Of a stretch of 44,851 nucleotides of DNA, positions 15,761 to 23,604 are shown piece after piece. The DNA comes from DASQQQ01 sp036390995 (GTDB taxonomy: Bacteria; Actinomycetota; UBA4738; HRBIN12), in contig DASWAT010000045.1 of NCBI GenBank assembly GCA_036390995.1, positions 1 through 44,851 of the forward strand. Direction: 5' to 3'. Position 1 is the first letter of the stretch; every line of letters starts with the position of its first letter. The position numbers and the translations under genes are program-made. The notes under the pieces were generated by a model that saw only the letters and a list, made by a program, of their open reading frames with translations, was not told the origin of the DNA and searched no databases.

Positions 15761-15915
15761 AAGACCGCACCACGGCGTCAGCTACAAGAAGCATCGGGTG
15801 GGTGAAGGGCAAGGTGTTCTGCTTGGTTGAGGCGCCGAGCGCCGAGGCTGCGGTGGCGGTGCACCGCGAAGCGCACACTCGTCGCCGACCACATCTACGA
15901 GGTGCGAGCCGGAAG
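15761..15915 (+). pseudogene. Frameshifted DUF4242 / SCO4226-like nickel-binding protein remnant
   Basis: Three adjacent pieces in different frames join into one recognisable protein: HGVSYKKHRVGEG, then KVFCLVEAPSAEAAVAVH with REAH, then TLVADHIYEVRAG. The combined pattern (...W/HxxxxGKVFCLxEAPxxEAxxxVHxEAHGLxADxIYEV) is that of the small DUF4242 ferredoxin-like fold, whose Streptomyces member SCO4226 binds nickel. Two shifts are needed, near 15810 and near 15876, so the copy cannot be translated as one protein. The N-terminal third is not recognisable. Identification rests on remembered family consensus. Confidence 0.6.
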
Positions 15916-15958
15916 ACGACGGACGCCTGCGCCTGTACACGACGATTGGGGGGATCTG

Positions 15959-16401
15959 ATGGACGACGCACAGATCATCACGGATTTCATAGCCTCGAAG
16001 CACGAAGCTGGGCATCTGGTTGTCGCGTACCTGCTCGGCTGGCCGGTTGAGGACGCGCTCCGCCGGAAACACGGGTCGGGCGAGGTGAAGCTGACGCCAC
16101 CCCAGAGCGACGGCACCACCGAGGACACCAGACGCATCGCGATCGAGACGCTGATAGTGAAGCTAGCGGGACCGATGGAGGTGCCGCGCTTGGTTCCTGT
16201 GACTTGGCCGAAGTGCGGGAACTGGCTGGGGCTGGTGCGGATCTCCGGGAAGCGAAGCGCCGTCTTGACGCGATGCGGGCGACGCGACGCTACGGCGAGC
16301 TCCGTGACCGGGCGATACGCGCGCTTGAGCAGAACCCGCGGTTGGACGCGCTGAACGTGTTCCTCGCGCTGAACCCGGACCTCAAGAGCGCCGCGTCCTG
16401 A
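15959..16401 (+). pseudogene. Frameshifted HEAGH metallopeptidase-like gene
   Basis: The ATG at 15959 follows GGGGGGATCTG. The first 70 or so residues contain SKHEAGHLVVAYLLGWPVE, an HExxH zinc motif in the context seen in FtsH/M41-like peptidase domains, and a helix ending IVKLAGPMEV. The frame then loses sense (around 16183-16200) and a different frame takes over with DLAEVRELAGAGADL, DAMRATRRYGELRDRAIRAL and a final LNPDLKSAAS to the TGA at 16401. Joined, they read like the peptidase helical tail, so a one- or two-base indel is likely. Function was probably a soluble HExxH protease-like protein. Confidence 0.55.
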
Positions 16402-16467
16402 TTACGAGTCCCGTCGGAAGCGACATCCCTGAACCTGAGAGCCACGGATGACGTGAAGACGACGTCC

Positions 16468-16698
16468 CTACTGGTAGATCTTGCCCGCGAACCGGGTGAG
16501 GAAGTAGCCGCCTGCGATGAGGACTGCGCCGACGGCCGCCAGGACGACGCCTTTGACCTCCGGGATCGCCCCAATCTTGAAGAACGATTCCTCCGTCGTG
16601 GGGAATGCGGGGGCGATCCCGGCGAAGACGGCCAGAACCCCCATCAGGACGATGAATGCGGCCACCACCACCACGATAAGAGCCAGAGCTCTTGACAT
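16468..16698 (-). CDS. Small two-helix membrane protein
   Basis: 76 residues: helix 1 at about residues 5-28 (ALALIVVVVAAFIVLMGVLA), a short polar loop with paired Phe and Glu residues, and helix 2 at about 48-70 (VKGVVLAAVGAVLIAGGYFL). GGAGGAGCA directly before the ATG is a strong ribosome site. No family is known to me. It is the last of three minus-strand membrane genes, with cytochrome b furthest upstream, so an accessory role with that cytochrome is possible but unproven. A 10-bp hairpin precedes its ribosome site. Confidence 0.7.
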   Translation of the reverse strand: MSRALALIVVVVAAFIVLMGVLAVFAGIAPAFPTTEESFFKIGAIPEVKGVVLAAVGAVLIAGGYFLTRFAGKIYQ

Positions 16699-16713
16699 TG
16701 CTCCTCCGCTTCT

Positions 16714-16741
16714 GGCATCGGCCGGTGCTGCGGCCGATGCC
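16714..16741. terminator. Strong hairpin upstream of the two-helix membrane protein
   Basis: Perfect 10-bp stem GGCATCGGCC / GGCCGATGCC with an 8-nt loop. On the minus strand it lies 16 nt before the start codon at 16698, in the leader. It could end transcription from the upstream membrane gene or act as a leader structure. On the plus strand it is followed by the T-rich TAGTCTTGCTCTTT, which would suit a terminator for the decayed plus-strand genes. Confidence 0.45.
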
Positions 16742-16893
16742 TAGTCTTGCTCTTTACAGCGGACAACGACGATCACACATCATCCCCAGCTGATCGTACG
16801 CCTCTCTTCCTGACCACCGCACGCGCGGGCCGGTGGCAAGGGTGGGGCCTTCACGGTCCACCTTTCCACCCCTCTGGGATCGAAGCCGCTGCA

Positions 16894-17256
16894 TCACCCG
16901 GTTGCGAACAGTCGGGCGATAACGCCGAGGACTACGAGCGCGGAGACGAGTCTCGCCCCGGCGCGTCTGCGAGGCTTCGCATGGACGGTGAGCGAGTGGC
17001 CGAAGGGGATGAGGCCGAAGGCGAGCGCGGCGTAGACGAAGTGAAGGAACTCCGTCGGACGCTGGCCCCGTGCGAGCATGGCGAGCCCTCCTGCTGCTGT
17101 CATGCCGAGCACGACCAGCACGATTGCGGACATCGTCGCCGAGAATCGGCCAGGTGCCCGTCCAGCGAGAGCTCGCCCCGCTGCCTCGATGGCAGCCACG
17201 GCGACGGCCACGACGGTGGCCGTCGCAAGAGTCAGGTGCAGATCGTGCGCGAACAA
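16894..17256 (-). CDS. Four-helix membrane protein next to cytochrome b
   Basis: 120 residues with four predicted transmembrane stretches: about 8-28, 43-63, 70-92 (FLHFVYAALAFGLIPFGHSL) and 102-118. Histidines occur in the first and third/fourth segments (HDLHLTLATA, LHFVYAALAF, FGHSLTVHA), which could hold heme or a quinone, but no known pattern fits. It starts 43 nt after the cytochrome b stop on the same strand and so may be cotranscribed. I cannot name the family. Confidence 0.7.
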   Translation of the reverse strand: MFAHDLHLTLATATVVAVAVAAIEAAGRALAGRAPGRFSATMSAIVLVVLGMTAAGGLAMLARGQRPTEFLHFVYAALAFGLIPFGHSLTVHAKPRRRAGARLVSALVVLGVIARLFATG

Positions 17257-17299
17257 GCATCCTGCCGATCAACGTGCCCGGTGTCTTCCTCCGATGCCC

Positions 17300-18520
17300 T
17301 CAGCCCACCGGCGTGATGGCGTTGGTCAGTACCCCGGTGAACATGGTCACCCAGAAGATGGCCATCGCGAGAAACGCCCACCCACGCCGCCGCACGTCGA
17401 GCGCCTCGCCCCAGCTTGAGGGCTCATGGTCGGACCGGTCGACGAACGGGACGACGATGAGCGCGGCCGTCATCAGGACCATGCCCACCACCGTTCCCCA
17501 GATGTCCGGTTCCAGGTGAAAGGCCAGATTCACGAACCGGTTCATCCCGTGGGTCCAGCTGATGGGGAACGTCGGAACGGTTCCGAGGCCGCCCGGACCA
17601 TGCTCCGACCCGAAGAACGGGGAAGAAGGAAGCAGCTGAGGCGCGTCGCCGGGCGATCGATGGATGAAGATCGAGATCAGCAGGACCGCTCCAAGGATCA
17701 CGCCGCTGTAGGCGAACCACACCTTGATGTGCTCGGTGAACGGCCCAGTCCTGCCGGACGGCTTGTGCCAGAACGGAACCGAGATCCGCTTCACCTTGAC
17801 CAGGTAGTAGTGCATCGCGATTAGTGCGAACAGGAGGAGCGGGAGGACCGCGATGTGGAGCGCGTAAAAGGGGATCAGGTGGCGAGTCGCGCTAGAGACG
17901 TTGAGCAGGTCCGGGTCCCGGGCGTAATGGAACACGTGCTGCAACCCGGTGGCCTCGAAGAACTCCGCGACGTGCCAGGGCACGGCGAACCCTCGCTCGT
18001 CCCAGTGCAGGGTCTCGCCGGTCAGGCTGAGCAGGAACACGGTGCCTGCCAGTCCCACTCCGATGAGCCACAGGCCGGTCTTGCCGCGCCGGTACCCGCC
18101 GCTCAGAAAGACCCGGAGCATGTGGATCATGACCAGCGCGAAGATCACATAGCTGTTCCAGTAGTGGAAATTGAGATCGACCGACCACCCGCCCTCGCGT
18201 AGCAGCTGCGAGGTGATCTGGTACGCCCTGCCCGCATCGGGGATGTAACGGAGCGCGAGGATCATCCCCGTGAGCACCTCGAGCACCAAGGCGATGGCGA
18301 GGACGCCGCCGAGCACGTACCAGATGGTGTTGGTCTCGACCGGGATCAGGTATTCGCTGACGATTCCGCGGAGACCGAGCTGTTCCTTGATCGCCTCACG
18401 ATAATGGTGCGGCGTTGCCGGTTCGCGCGGTGGTGCCTCCACCACTCCCACCGTTCTTGCCGCCTCGAACTCGTCCGCAGGCGCCGGCGGGCGTTGACCC
18501 GGTTCGACCTCGTCCCCCAT
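17300..18520 (-). CDS. Cytochrome b (bc1/b6f type, fused N- and C-terminal parts)
   Basis: 406 residues, about eight helices after a polar N-terminus of 60. The bis-heme pattern is intact: His119-x13-His133 in helix B (FHYWNSYVIFALVMIHML) and His222-x14-His237 in helix D (LHIAVLPLLLFALIAMHY). The Qo-site PEWY motif is not found; the nearest candidate is PDIW at about 338-341. No Rieske iron-sulfur or c-type cytochrome gene lies in the window. It probably passes electrons between menaquinone and a partner in the membrane, but whether it is a true bc complex core is open. TTGCTT-17-TATGTT upstream is a good promoter. Two small membrane proteins follow. Confidence 0.88.
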   Translation of the reverse strand: MGDEVEPGQRPPAPADEFEAARTVGVVEAPPREPATPHHYREAIKEQLGLRGIVSEYLIPVETNTIWYVLGGVLAIALVLEVLTGMILALRYIPDAGRAYQITSQLLREGGWSVDLNFHYWNSYVIFALVMIHMLRVFLSGGYRRGKTGLWLIGVGLAGTVFLLSLTGETLHWDERGFAVPWHVAEFFEATGLQHVFHYARDPDLLNVSSATRHLIPFYALHIAVLPLLLFALIAMHYYLVKVKRISVPFWHKPSGRTGPFTEHIKVWFAYSGVILGAVLLISIFIHRSPGDAPQLLPSSPFFGSEHGPGGLGTVPTFPISWTHGMNRFVNLAFHLEPDIWGTVVGMVLMTAALIVVPFVDRSDHEPSSWGEALDVRRRGWAFLAMAIFWVTMFTGVLTNAITPVG

Positions 18521-18574
18521 GTCGACCCCCGCCTGAGGAAGTTGGTGCCTCGACGATCCGATCGTTGAAGACGG

Positions 18575-18603
18575 AACATAACGAACAGGGCTACGAGAAG
18601 CAA
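18575..18603 (-). promoter_or_regulatory. Probable sigma-70-type promoter for cytochrome b
   Basis: On the minus strand, TTGCTT (18598-18603) and TATGTT (18575-18580) are 17 nt apart. The expected start is near 18568, giving a leader of about 48 nt before the ATG at 18520. The rest of the 330-base gap to the DUF3800-like gene (18521-18851) holds nothing else I can support. Confidence 0.45.
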
Positions 18604-18851
18604 GCGGGGCAACCCCGCCGTTGGGCCACCCCCGCAGTGACGCCTCCCGTGTCCTCGAGGCTCCCGAGGCTGATCGACATTTCGAGCGTCGTTGGAGCAG
18701 ATTGAAAGCTGGCGCGGCGCGAGCGGGTGCGCTGATTCCTCCCGTCAGGATCGGGCGCCGCGGGGCCTCTGGGTCGAGTGTCGTTTCGTGACGGGTGCCA
18801 TTCTCGGCCGAGATCGTTCAGCCGATCGATCCGCCGCGTAACCCTCTCGAC

Positions 18852-19523
18852 ATGGGTGCGACCTGGTCGCACGTCGCATACGCGGACGAGTCGAACTGGA
18901 ATGTGGGGCGCTATCGGTCCGTCGCGACGGTCACGGTGCCCGCCTCGGAGCATGATCGGATCGTGGATCGCTGCCGTGGGCTGCTCGACGAGTCCTCGGT
19001 TGCGGAGCTCAGCTGGAAGGACCTCAAGGGAGCGAGAGAGCGCCTTGCAGCGCTGAAGATCGTCGAGGCCGCGATCGACGAGGCGAGCGTGGGAAACCTG
19101 CGCGTGGACGTCCTGATGTGGGACATCGAGGACGCGCGGCACGGCGGCGTGCGTGGGCGGGACGACGTCGCGAACCTGGGCCGCATGTATCACCACCTGT
19201 TCGTGAACGTCCTGCGGTCGAAGTGGCCGGACGGGAGCACGTGGTCGTTCCATCCCGATGAGCACTCCCAGGTCGACTGGTCGACACCTGAACGGACGGT
19301 CGACGCGAGGGGAGCGGACATCGCGGAAGGCTCGTCCATCGGCGCGCTCCGCGACTTGACGGTCGAGTTCCGGGTCGTGCGAGTGCTCACCCTCCGGCGG
19401 CTCGGGCCCAGCATGCTCCTCGCATGCCGTCGAGTCCCATTAGGTACCCGCCGAAGATGTCGTGCTCAGGGTGCCGCTCGAAGTAGTCCGAGCGTCCCCA
19501 GTCCGGCCCGAACTTCCTCCTAA
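18852..19523 (+). CDS. DUF3800-like protein, C-terminus probably altered
   Basis: Starts ATG at 18852 with SHVAYADESN, the N-terminal DES motif of DUF3800 (an RNase H-like fold common on mobile elements). The middle part (VDVLMWDIEDARHGG, NLGRMYHHLFVNVLRSKW) also fits that family. After about residue 175 the sequence becomes arginine-rich (RRVPLGTRRRCRAQG), lacks the usual Q-x-ADL segment, and runs antisense over the integrase remnant. The true 3' end is probably lost at that junction. An in-frame GTG at 18795 is a possible earlier start. Function of the family is uncertain; nuclease activity is inferred from the fold. Confidence 0.6.
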   Translation: MGATWSHVAYADESNWNVGRYRSVATVTVPASEHDRIVDRCRGLLDESSVAELSWKDLKGARERLAALKIVEAAIDEASVGNLRVDVLMWDIEDARHGGVRGRDDVANLGRMYHHLFVNVLRSKWPDGSTWSFHPDEHSQVDWSTPERTVDARGADIAEGSSIGALRDLTVEFRVVRVLTLRRLGPSMLLACRRVPLGTRRRCRAQGAARSSPSVPSPARTSS

Positions 19524-19664
19524 TGGCGAGCCTGTTCTCCGCCTCGACCTTGAACGCCTGCGCCTCGGCCTCGGTCCTGAAAACGCGCACCTGCTCACGC
19601 GTGCCGCGGCCGCCCTCGCGCCAGCGCACGTAGTAGCGGTCCCGCCCTGCTGGATGCTGGCCAT
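19387..19664 (-). pseudogene. Integrase-like N-terminal remnant, frameshifted, beside tRNA-Ser
   Basis: Starts ATG at 19664 behind a strong AGGAGGTGGGGGA ribosome site and reads MASIQQGG. It then shifts frame at a G-run (GGCGGGAC) into RYYVRWREGGRGTREQ, followed by FRTEAEAQAFKVEAENRLA. Restoring one G gives MASIQQGGDRYYVRWRE, typical of the Arm-type DNA-binding N-terminus of actinobacterial tyrosine recombinases. The catalytic domain is absent; the frame stops at 19387. It lies 70 nt from the 3' end of tRNA-Ser(CGA), the usual integration target, so it is likely the scar of an integrated element. Confidence 0.6.
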
Positions 19665-19690
19665 TCCCCCACCTCCTGCGCCCCCCGCTG

Positions 19691-19711
19691 CCCGCCCCCG
19701 TGCGGGGCGGG
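19691..19711 (-). terminator. GC hairpin downstream of tRNA-Ser(CGA)
   Basis: CCCGCCCC / GGGGCGGG, an 8-bp stem with a 5-nt loop, 23 nt beyond the 3' end of the minus-strand tRNA and upstream of the integrase remnant. No U-tract. Position suits a tRNA terminator. Confidence 0.4.
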
Positions 19712-19734
19712 TGCGGGGCACAGGCTCAATATGG

Positions 19735-19824
19735 CGGAGGCGGCGTGATTCGAACACGCGAGGGGCGGTTTAGACCCCTAACCGCTTTCGAGGCGGTCCC
19801 GTTCGTCCACTCCGGCACGCCTCC
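19735..19824 (-). tRNA. tRNA-Ser (CGA anticodon)
   Basis: 90 nt. Acceptor stem GGAGGCG/CGCCTCC with discriminator G, anticodon stem ACCGC/GCGGT and loop CTCGAAA (anticodon CGA, reading UCG), a long variable arm, and T arm GCGTG-TTCGAAT-CACGC. CCA is not encoded. An integrase remnant lies on its 3' side. Confidence 0.95.
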
Positions 19825-19866
19825 GCCGGCGAGTCTAGCAATCCCGGCCGAGGCACCCCGGCCGGC

Positions 19867-21990
19867 TCACCCGCCGGCCACCACCTCCCACGAGGGCCGG
19901 GCCGGGGCCTTCCCCTGGTCGAGCATCTGCCGCCACAGCTCGTCGGTGAGCCGCTGCCCGGGGTCGGTCACGAACTCGTAGTACGAGTACACGCCACCCA
20001 GCGCCACCTGGAAGACGCCGTCGTCGTTCGGCACGAGCACGAGGATCCGGTCGATCCGTCCGGTGCCGACCTCCACGACACCCTCCGGGCTGCTCGAGAT
20101 GTCGGCCACGATCGCGGCGTCTTCGTCGGCCTCCGGAGCGGAGGAACCGGGCCGATCGGACGTGCGCCACCAGAACCCCTCGAGCTCGCCGCCGATGTGC
20201 GTGAGGCGCTCGTTGTCGCGCTCGGAGATCGCCCGGCCCGAGAGCTCGTCCTCGGCGATGCGACCGAAGAAGCCGAGGAGGTCCGAGAGGTCGCGGAGCA
20301 GACGATCCTGCTCGTGAGGCAGCAGGTCGCGCCCCGAGAGACCGTCGCGCATGAGGTCGACGACCGCCTCCAGGCGTTCGAAGGCCACCGGGTCGGGCTC
20401 GACCCAGTTCGTGCGGGGCGGGACCGGGAGCCCGTCGCCGCCCTCGGCCACCGACTGCTTCGTGTACAGGATCGTGTCGTGCTTCAGCTCGGCGTAGGAC
20501 CCGAAGCCGGTCTGGTGATCCTTCGCCGCCCAGGCGTCCGTCCGCATGAAGTCGGGGAAGGCCTTCCCGTGCGGCAGCCACATCGGCTCGAGCGCGGACA
20601 GCCAGGCGTCGTAGACGGTCCCTCCCCAATCCTGTTCGGGACGGGAGGCGATCGCGCGGCGCATCAGCCCGAGTTGCCGGTCGTAGTTCCGGTAGCGGGT
20701 CTCGCCGGCCGCATCCTGGACGCCGTAGGCGAAGTCCGACCCGAACGCCGCCGCGAGGTCCAGCGGCGAGGCCACCAGCCTGGGCTCGGATCCCGTCCCA
20801 ACGTTCGGGAAGATCATCTGGTCCAGGACGAACGAGTCGATCACGAACCGCGTGCCCATGAGGCGCACGGACGCCTTCTCCGGGTCGATCCGCACCGGCC
20901 GTGTCGCGGCGAGGAGCCCGGCGAGGTCCTCGACCGCAGGATCGCGGGCGAACGCCGACGGGTCGTCCAACCATCCCGGGGCCACCGCGTTCGCGGCCTC
21001 AGCGACCTCGAACGGCGTGTAGTCGTCGGCCAGGCCGACCAGGAATGCGGTGGGCTCGTACAGGTCCTTCCACATCGCGGTGAGCTCGGCATCGGGCGTC
21101 AGGATGCGGGCGGCCAGCACGGCCATGCGCAGGGGACCCGTGCCCGGGCAATCCATCGTGCCGGGCAGGCAGAAGGCCGACTGCCCGAGGACCGACATCG
21201 CCACGAAGAACCGGGTGAGGTCCTCGTTCCGCGTGTAGTGGCCGCGGGGCGTGTAGAGCGAGTAGTCGATCTTCGTCCCCAGGATCGGCGAGGTTCCGGC
21301 GACGGCGTGGGCGTCGATGAGCGCCTTCTCCCGCTCGGCCTGCGGCCCGAGCGGGCCCACGTCGAGCCCGAGCTCGGCGCCGGCGACCTGGAGCAGCTGC
21401 ACCAGGCCCGCCGCGGCGTCCGCGAGCCCGGTTCCGCGCAGTTGCTCGGCCTGGAGCTCGGTGCCGTCCAGGAACGCGAGCACGAAGCGCTCGAGCTTCG
21501 GCAGCAGCACCTCCTGCTCGAGGCTCCGGAGCACCTTGTCGAAGACGAGGTGCCACGTGTGGTACGCGGCGTCGGTCGTCACGAACACCGGCCACCCGTC
21601 GTAGACGTTGCCCTGGTACGCCATGTGGAACAGGCGGAAGTCCGCCGGCACGACGGCGAACCCCTGCGCCGCAAGGGCGTCGGCCACGGCGGGGTCGCGC
21701 AGGAGCCGCCGGACCTCGGCAGACATCTGCACGCCCTGGAGCGAATGCGGCGTCGTCGGGCCCGCGTACGCGGGGGCGTCCGCCCCCAGCAGCGGAACGA
21801 GGGTGAACGGGGCGAACCGGAACGCCGCCGCGGGAACGACGATCGCTCCGCCAGGCCCACCCGATGGCGACGCGGTCACGGGCGGAGAGGAACCAGGCGT
21901 CGAAGGGCTCGGTCCGCCTCCACCGCCGGACGTGCAGCTCGCGGCCACCAGGCCGGCGAGCAGGACCAGGACGATCGGACGGCGGGTCAT
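19867..21990 (-). CDS. DUF3160-family lipoprotein
   Basis: 707 residues. It begins with a lipoprotein signal (RRPIVLVLLAGLVAASCTS; lipobox cysteine near residue 19) and a Ser/Pro/Gly linker to about 45, then a long all-alpha-looking region typical of DUF3160: TTDAAYHTWHLVFDKVLRSL, then SVRLMGTRFVIDSFVLDQ, and the C-terminal PRTNWVEPDPVAFERLEAVV and DPGQRLTDELWRQML. It is exported and membrane-anchored. The domain has no established biochemical role that I know of. The ATG overlaps the stop of the CapA-like gene (ATGA), so the two lipoproteins are coupled. Confidence 0.85.
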   Translation of the reverse strand: MTRRPIVLVLLAGLVAASCTSGGGGGPSPSTPGSSPPVTASPSGGPGGAIVVPAAAFRFAPFTLVPLLGADAPAYAGPTTPHSLQGVQMSAEVRRLLRDPAVADALAAQGFAVVPADFRLFHMAYQGNVYDGWPVFVTTDAAYHTWHLVFDKVLRSLEQEVLLPKLERFVLAFLDGTELQAEQLRGTGLADAAAGLVQLLQVAGAELGLDVGPLGPQAEREKALIDAHAVAGTSPILGTKIDYSLYTPRGHYTRNEDLTRFFVAMSVLGQSAFCLPGTMDCPGTGPLRMAVLAARILTPDAELTAMWKDLYEPTAFLVGLADDYTPFEVAEAANAVAPGWLDDPSAFARDPAVEDLAGLLAATRPVRIDPEKASVRLMGTRFVIDSFVLDQMIFPNVGTGSEPRLVASPLDLAAAFGSDFAYGVQDAAGETRYRNYDRQLGLMRRAIASRPEQDWGGTVYDAWLSALEPMWLPHGKAFPDFMRTDAWAAKDHQTGFGSYAELKHDTILYTKQSVAEGGDGLPVPPRTNWVEPDPVAFERLEAVVDLMRDGLSGRDLLPHEQDRLLRDLSDLLGFFGRIAEDELSGRAISERDNERLTHIGGELEGFWWRTSDRPGSSAPEADEDAAIVADISSSPEGVVEVGTGRIDRILVLVPNDDGVFQVALGGVYSYYEFVTDPGQRLTDELWRQMLDQGKAPARPSWEVVAGG

Positions 21991-23474
21991 GTCGAGCTCC
22001 CTTCGGTGAGATCCATCAGCACGGGGTCGAGGCGCCCGTCCGCATCCACGTCGGCGCAGGCAGGGATCGCCGGCCCCTCCAGATCCGGAAGCGGGAGGAA
22101 CCCGAAGCCGTGCCACGTCCAGGCTCCGGCCGCGACGATCGCGGGATCGTCGAGCGCGGAGAACGCCACCGCCACCGATCCGTCGCAGGCGGCGATGCCG
22201 GCCACCGGCCGCAGCAGCGTGCCGGCGACCCACTCCGGCCGCAGGCTCCCCGGTGCGTACAGGCCGACGTGGGCGCTGCGTCCCTCGGCGTCGATCCACG
22301 TCCGCCGGGCCCGGAGCGCGTTCACCTCGGTGGGGCGGAACGGACGACGGAACGCCACCACGGCCTCGAGCCGTCCGTCGCCGTCCGCGTCCCCGAGGGC
22401 CGCGTCCACGACGTCCCCCCCGAAGTCCGTGAGGCCCGGACGGAGGACCCGCGCGGGCGTCACGGGTCGGGTAGGGATCCACCAGGCGCCCTCCAGCGCG
22501 ACGGCCGTCCCCGTCGGAGGCCGCCATCCGAGGAACGCGACCGATCCGACGCGCACCTCGGTGATGCCGAGGCGGAACGCGACCACACCGCCGGCGCCCG
22601 CAAGCACCTCGAGCACGCTCCCGCGGCGGGTCCCGGGTATCCACTGGTCGAAGAGCAGGTTGCCGAGGCTGAGCGCGACCACCGTGGGCCGGCCGTCGCC
22701 GTCGGGGTCGATCACCCGCGTGGGCTGCCGCACGTGCGGCCCGTGGCACCACACGACGTCGGCGCCCCACGATGCCAGCCTCCGGGAGAGCCCCATCAGG
22801 TATGGATCGGGCGCGGGCACGTACTCGGCACCGCCGTGGACGGAGACGGCGACCACGTCCGCGACCCCGCGTGCTCGGATCACCGCGGACCGGACGAGGC
22901 CGTCGTCCCACGACGCCACGCCCGAGGTCGCCGCTCCGGCCGGCGGACCCTGGCCGGTCGCGTCCACCGCGAGGAACGCCACCCGCAGACCGTTCCGCCG
23001 CACGATCTGCGGTGCGAACGCCTGGACGGAGTCCGCGCCCGAACCGACCGGAACCAGGCCGGCCGAACGGAGCGCAACCGCCGTGTCGGTGATCGTCCGC
23101 GGCCCGGCGTCGCCGGCGTGGTTGTTCGCGACCGACATGAGGTCGAACCCGGCCGCGGCCAGCAGGTTCGCGGACGCCGGGGAGGCCTCGAGCGCGTTCG
23201 GTCCCGCCGACCGGAGGTGCGGACGGTCGGTCAGCGGCGACTCGAGGTTCGCCGCCGCGAGGTCCGCCCCGGCCACGATCGCTCGGAGGCCGGCGAAAGC
23301 ATCGGCGACGCCGGATGCAGCGACCCCGCGGCCGAGCATCACGTCGCCCCCGAGCAGCACCCGCACCGTCGCGGCGGTCCGCGAGCCGCCGTGGCCGATC
23401 CCGTTCTGCGAGGACGGGATGGTGCAGGCGACGAGCAGCACGAGGAGCAGGAGCGCTCGCCTCACGCGTCTCAC
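21987..23474 (-). CDS. CapA-like (PGA_cap) lipoprotein with FG-GAP-like tail
   Basis: 495 residues from a GTG at 23474 (a second GTG at 23465 is possible). A lipoprotein signal (RRALLLLVLLVACTIPS) is followed by the CapA metallophosphatase-like domain: GGDVMLGRG, LAAANLESPLT, ANNHAGDAGPRT, and GADVVWCHGPHVRQPT. From about residue 270 there are repeats with acidic loops (DPDGDGRPTVV, DADGDGRLEAVVAF, DVDADGRLDPVLMDL), characteristic of FG-GAP/VCBS calcium-binding beta-propellers. CapA relatives act in poly-gamma-glutamate or other cell-surface polymer metabolism; here the partner genes capB/C are absent. It is coupled to the DUF3160 lipoprotein. Confidence 0.86.
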   Translation of the reverse strand: MRRVRRALLLLVLLVACTIPSSQNGIGHGGSRTAATVRVLLGGDVMLGRGVAASGVADAFAGLRAIVAGADLAAANLESPLTDRPHLRSAGPNALEASPASANLLAAAGFDLMSVANNHAGDAGPRTITDTAVALRSAGLVPVGSGADSVQAFAPQIVRRNGLRVAFLAVDATGQGPPAGAATSGVASWDDGLVRSAVIRARGVADVVAVSVHGGAEYVPAPDPYLMGLSRRLASWGADVVWCHGPHVRQPTRVIDPDGDGRPTVVALSLGNLLFDQWIPGTRRGSVLEVLAGAGGVVAFRLGITEVRVGSVAFLGWRPPTGTAVALEGAWWIPTRPVTPARVLRPGLTDFGGDVVDAALGDADGDGRLEAVVAFRRPFRPTEVNALRARRTWIDAEGRSAHVGLYAPGSLRPEWVAGTLLRPVAGIAACDGSVAVAFSALDDPAIVAAGAWTWHGFGFLPLPDLEGPAIPACADVDADGRLDPVLMDLTEGSST

Positions 23475-23604
23475 GCTATGGGATAGGACTCCACGAGCCA
23501 GCGGCGAAGGTCCCCCGGTCCACGGTACATCCGGGGCCTTCCGCGGGCCGGTTCGCGTGCGCCGCGCCGGGATGGCAGGATGCCCCAGAGCAGGGAGGGC
23601 TCTC

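Noticed and set aside
15480..15971. Minus-strand frame of 163 codons beside tRNA-Ser
   Set aside because: Unnatural Arg-rich composition, no start context, and antisense to a recognisable DUF4242-like remnant.
20197..23600. A very long plus-strand frame over the two lipoprotein genes
   Set aside because: Only its last part (from 23605) matches a real fold; the rest is the shadow of DUF3160 and CapA genes on the minus strand.
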